64,000 bases of DNA from Straminergon stramineum (taxonomy: Eukaryota; Streptophyta; Bryopsida; Hypnales; Calliergonaceae), in NCBI GenBank assembly GCA_963920665.1, contig OY987269.1, positions 8,124,501 to 8,188,500 of the forward strand, in the 5' to 3' direction. The position numbers were made by a program, and so were the translations under genes. Each line of letters opens with the position of its first letter. Position 1 is the first letter of the stretch. Of the stretch, positions 62,390 through 64,000 are shown one piece after another. The notes beneath the pieces were generated by a model. That model did not search any database and had not been told where the DNA came from. It saw nothing but the letters and a program-made list of their open reading frames with translations.

Positions 62390-63056
62390 AAACCGTCACT
62401 TTGAGGGAGAATTGCACATTGTACATGAAGTTTTTGTTAATGAAATTTTGAAAGCTCATGTATCTTGTTTTTGTGTTTCCAAAAATCTATCACTCATTAA
62501 GTTTGGAGTTAGTATGTATAAGTTATGAATTTGAGAATGAAGTGTTGTAGAACTGCCTCAAACTTTCAAGAGAGTGAGCTTTGGTAGTCTATAAAAGGTG
62601 GACAATGCTTTAGATTTGAGTGAAACTTGGGGAGGTTGTATATACTTCTTTTATATTTTCAAAATGGGTTTATTTTCTTGATTTGAAGCTAATATGTGAA
62701 AGTTATGGGCTTGAGAGTGAAAAGATGAAGAGATACTTTCGGATTTTCAAGAGAGTGAACTTTGAAAAGCTATGAAATGTGGAAAATACTTTAAATTTGA
62801 GTGAAACTTGAAGAGGTTGTAGATATCTATGTTATCTTTCCAAAAAGGGTTTATTTTCTTGATTTGGAGTTAATATGTGAAAGTTATGGGCTTGAGTGAA
62901 GTATAAGTGAGCTCCCTTTGAGTTGGAAAGGGTGAACTTTAACTGACCATAAAAATCGGACTGTATCTTAGTTTTGAGTGAATTTTGGAGTGGTTGTAGA
63001 AATTTTTATTAACTTTTCAAGGACATATCACATTCTTAGTGTGGAGTTGTAGAGCG
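62390..63056 (+). repeat. Degenerate tandem array, about 185-bp unit, three to four copies
   Basis: GGGTTTATTTTCTTGATTTG occurs near 62666 and 62849, about 183 bp apart. 'GGAGTTA(G/A)TATGT' with 'AAGTTATG' recurs near 62502, 62690 and 62872. 'TTTGAGTGAA(A/T)(C/T)TT' recurs near 62617, 62798 and 62974. Units have diverged by perhaps a fifth. Confidence 0.8.
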
Positions 63057-64000
63057 GACGTGGCACTCATTCATCTATCACACACTTCTTCAAGGGGAGT
63101 TTATGAAGGATATGACTTTTTTTACTATTTTTTACTATTTTTTACCACACATAATGTATATTGAGACTCAATAACATCTTTTGAGGGGTGTATGGAAATG
63201 TAATAATATTTTGGTTCATATGGCATCATCCAAGGATTTATTATTATGTTTGTGACTTTATATGACCACGGGATGTTCCATTATTTGGGACACATCTAGT
63301 TGTAGCTAGAAGCCCTGCGTTTTCCCAAGGCAAGGCCTCTCCACTCGACAATGGAATGAGCATACTTAGGCGTGACTTCTATGTAACTGTGTACAATCAT
63401 GATCCAATTGTCCTTTGCGTACATGACTTATAAATGACTTCTACCCGTCGTGTCTTGGTGATAGTCATTGTCTATGATTGGCCTCAACATACATTGTCTT
63501 AGAGGAATTCTCGCTTGCGATGAATGCACTGTAGATTCCAAATCTAAAGTCGAGTTTTTCAATACGCGTAACTTAGTATAGAATTTACTAATTCATGTAC
63601 TAGCTCACGCATTCATTACTTTCGAGTTCATTGAAGGTGCATGATAGTTTAACAGAACTGACTTTTAAGGGAACTCTCTTCATGAAGAGGGAGGCCAAAA
63701 GGGAAGTATGGAGGTAGATAGAACAAAAAATAAGAGGAAACCATGTGCAACAAAGACGAATAAGAACACTAGAAATGAGAAAGAGCATTGCCCAATGAAG
63801 AAGGGGGTGCAAGTCTTTTAGAGAAAAAGGGACAAGGACCTAAGGCCATGTCATAGCATTATATATGAAGCTTCACTACAACTATACATATTTTGTGATC
63901 CTCTTCCCATAGTGGGAGGTATTGTAGGCTAGCTTTGGTTGCTATTGCTAGTCTTTCAAAAACGAGAAGCTCTTCCAAACAAGTTGTATTCAGAAAAGCC
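63057..64000. other. Intergenic DNA to the window end
   Basis: No credible gene or repeat was found. Confidence 0.3.

Noticed and set aside
1..64000. CRISPR arrays, operons and Shine-Dalgarno sites
   Set aside because: The DNA is eukaryotic with spliced genes. The regular arrays seen (50.6-51.1 kb, 62.4-63.06 kb) have no unique equal-length spacers.

Overview
The window is AT-rich nuclear DNA of a land plant. This follows from introns with GT...AG borders and plant-type lengths, a eukaryotic tRNA-Asp(GUC), plant telo-box motifs (AAACCCTA) beside genes, CACTA/EnSpm DNA transposons of the plant tnp2 type, and a 'CTCCCT(T/C)CGTC' Stowaway-like terminus. Genes are few and widely spaced among old, decayed repeats, so a large genome is likely. 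The unusual phosphoglycerate-kinase paralogue and divergent housekeeping proteins make me lean towards a non-angiosperm (fern, lycophyte, bryophyte or gymnosperm); that is inference, not proof.

Layout. 0.86-2.46 kb (minus): a small gene with a zinc-ribbon OB-fold of the RPA1-C/MEIOB kind; its first-exon region is duplicated and decayed at 4.46-4.77 kb. 6.26-14.2 kb (plus): ten exons of a DUF676 (lipase-like serine esterase) gene that carries two in-frame TGA codons and is probably a pseudogene. Its last intron holds a striking 2-kb field of short palindromes. 15-25 kb: decayed DNA with members of a TTAA/CCCCTAA inverted-repeat family and a 217-bp CACTA MITE. 26.8 kb (plus): an F-box exon behind a repetitive leader. 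29.35 kb (minus): tRNA-Asp. 30.3-32.8 kb (minus): an intact five-exon C1D gene (nuclear exosome cofactor). 34.0-38.2 kb (plus): an intact eight-exon, highly divergent phosphoglycerate kinase, head-to-head with C1D. 39-46 kb: MITE-like elements. 49.06-55.25 kb: a 6.2-kb non-autonomous CACTA element with a TTC target duplication and several internal tandem arrays. 58.1-61.9 kb (minus): a decayed autonomous-type CACTA transposase with Transpos_assoc, Transposase_21, DUF4218 and DUF4216 in order. 62.4-63.06 kb: a tandem array.

The intact genes (C1D, PGK-like, tRNA-Asp, perhaps the F-box gene) sit in one 26.8-38.2 kb island. The flanks are transposon graveyards whose readable stop codons in the transposase are all explained by C-to-T changes at CAG or CGA, as expected after long cytosine methylation. 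The best candidates for something new are the palindrome field (11.6-13.9 kb), where the arms change together around a fixed core, and the PGK paralogue, which lacks key active-site residues yet keeps a clean gene structure. All exon calls come from manual reading of splice sites and family resemblance; no alignment or database search was run.
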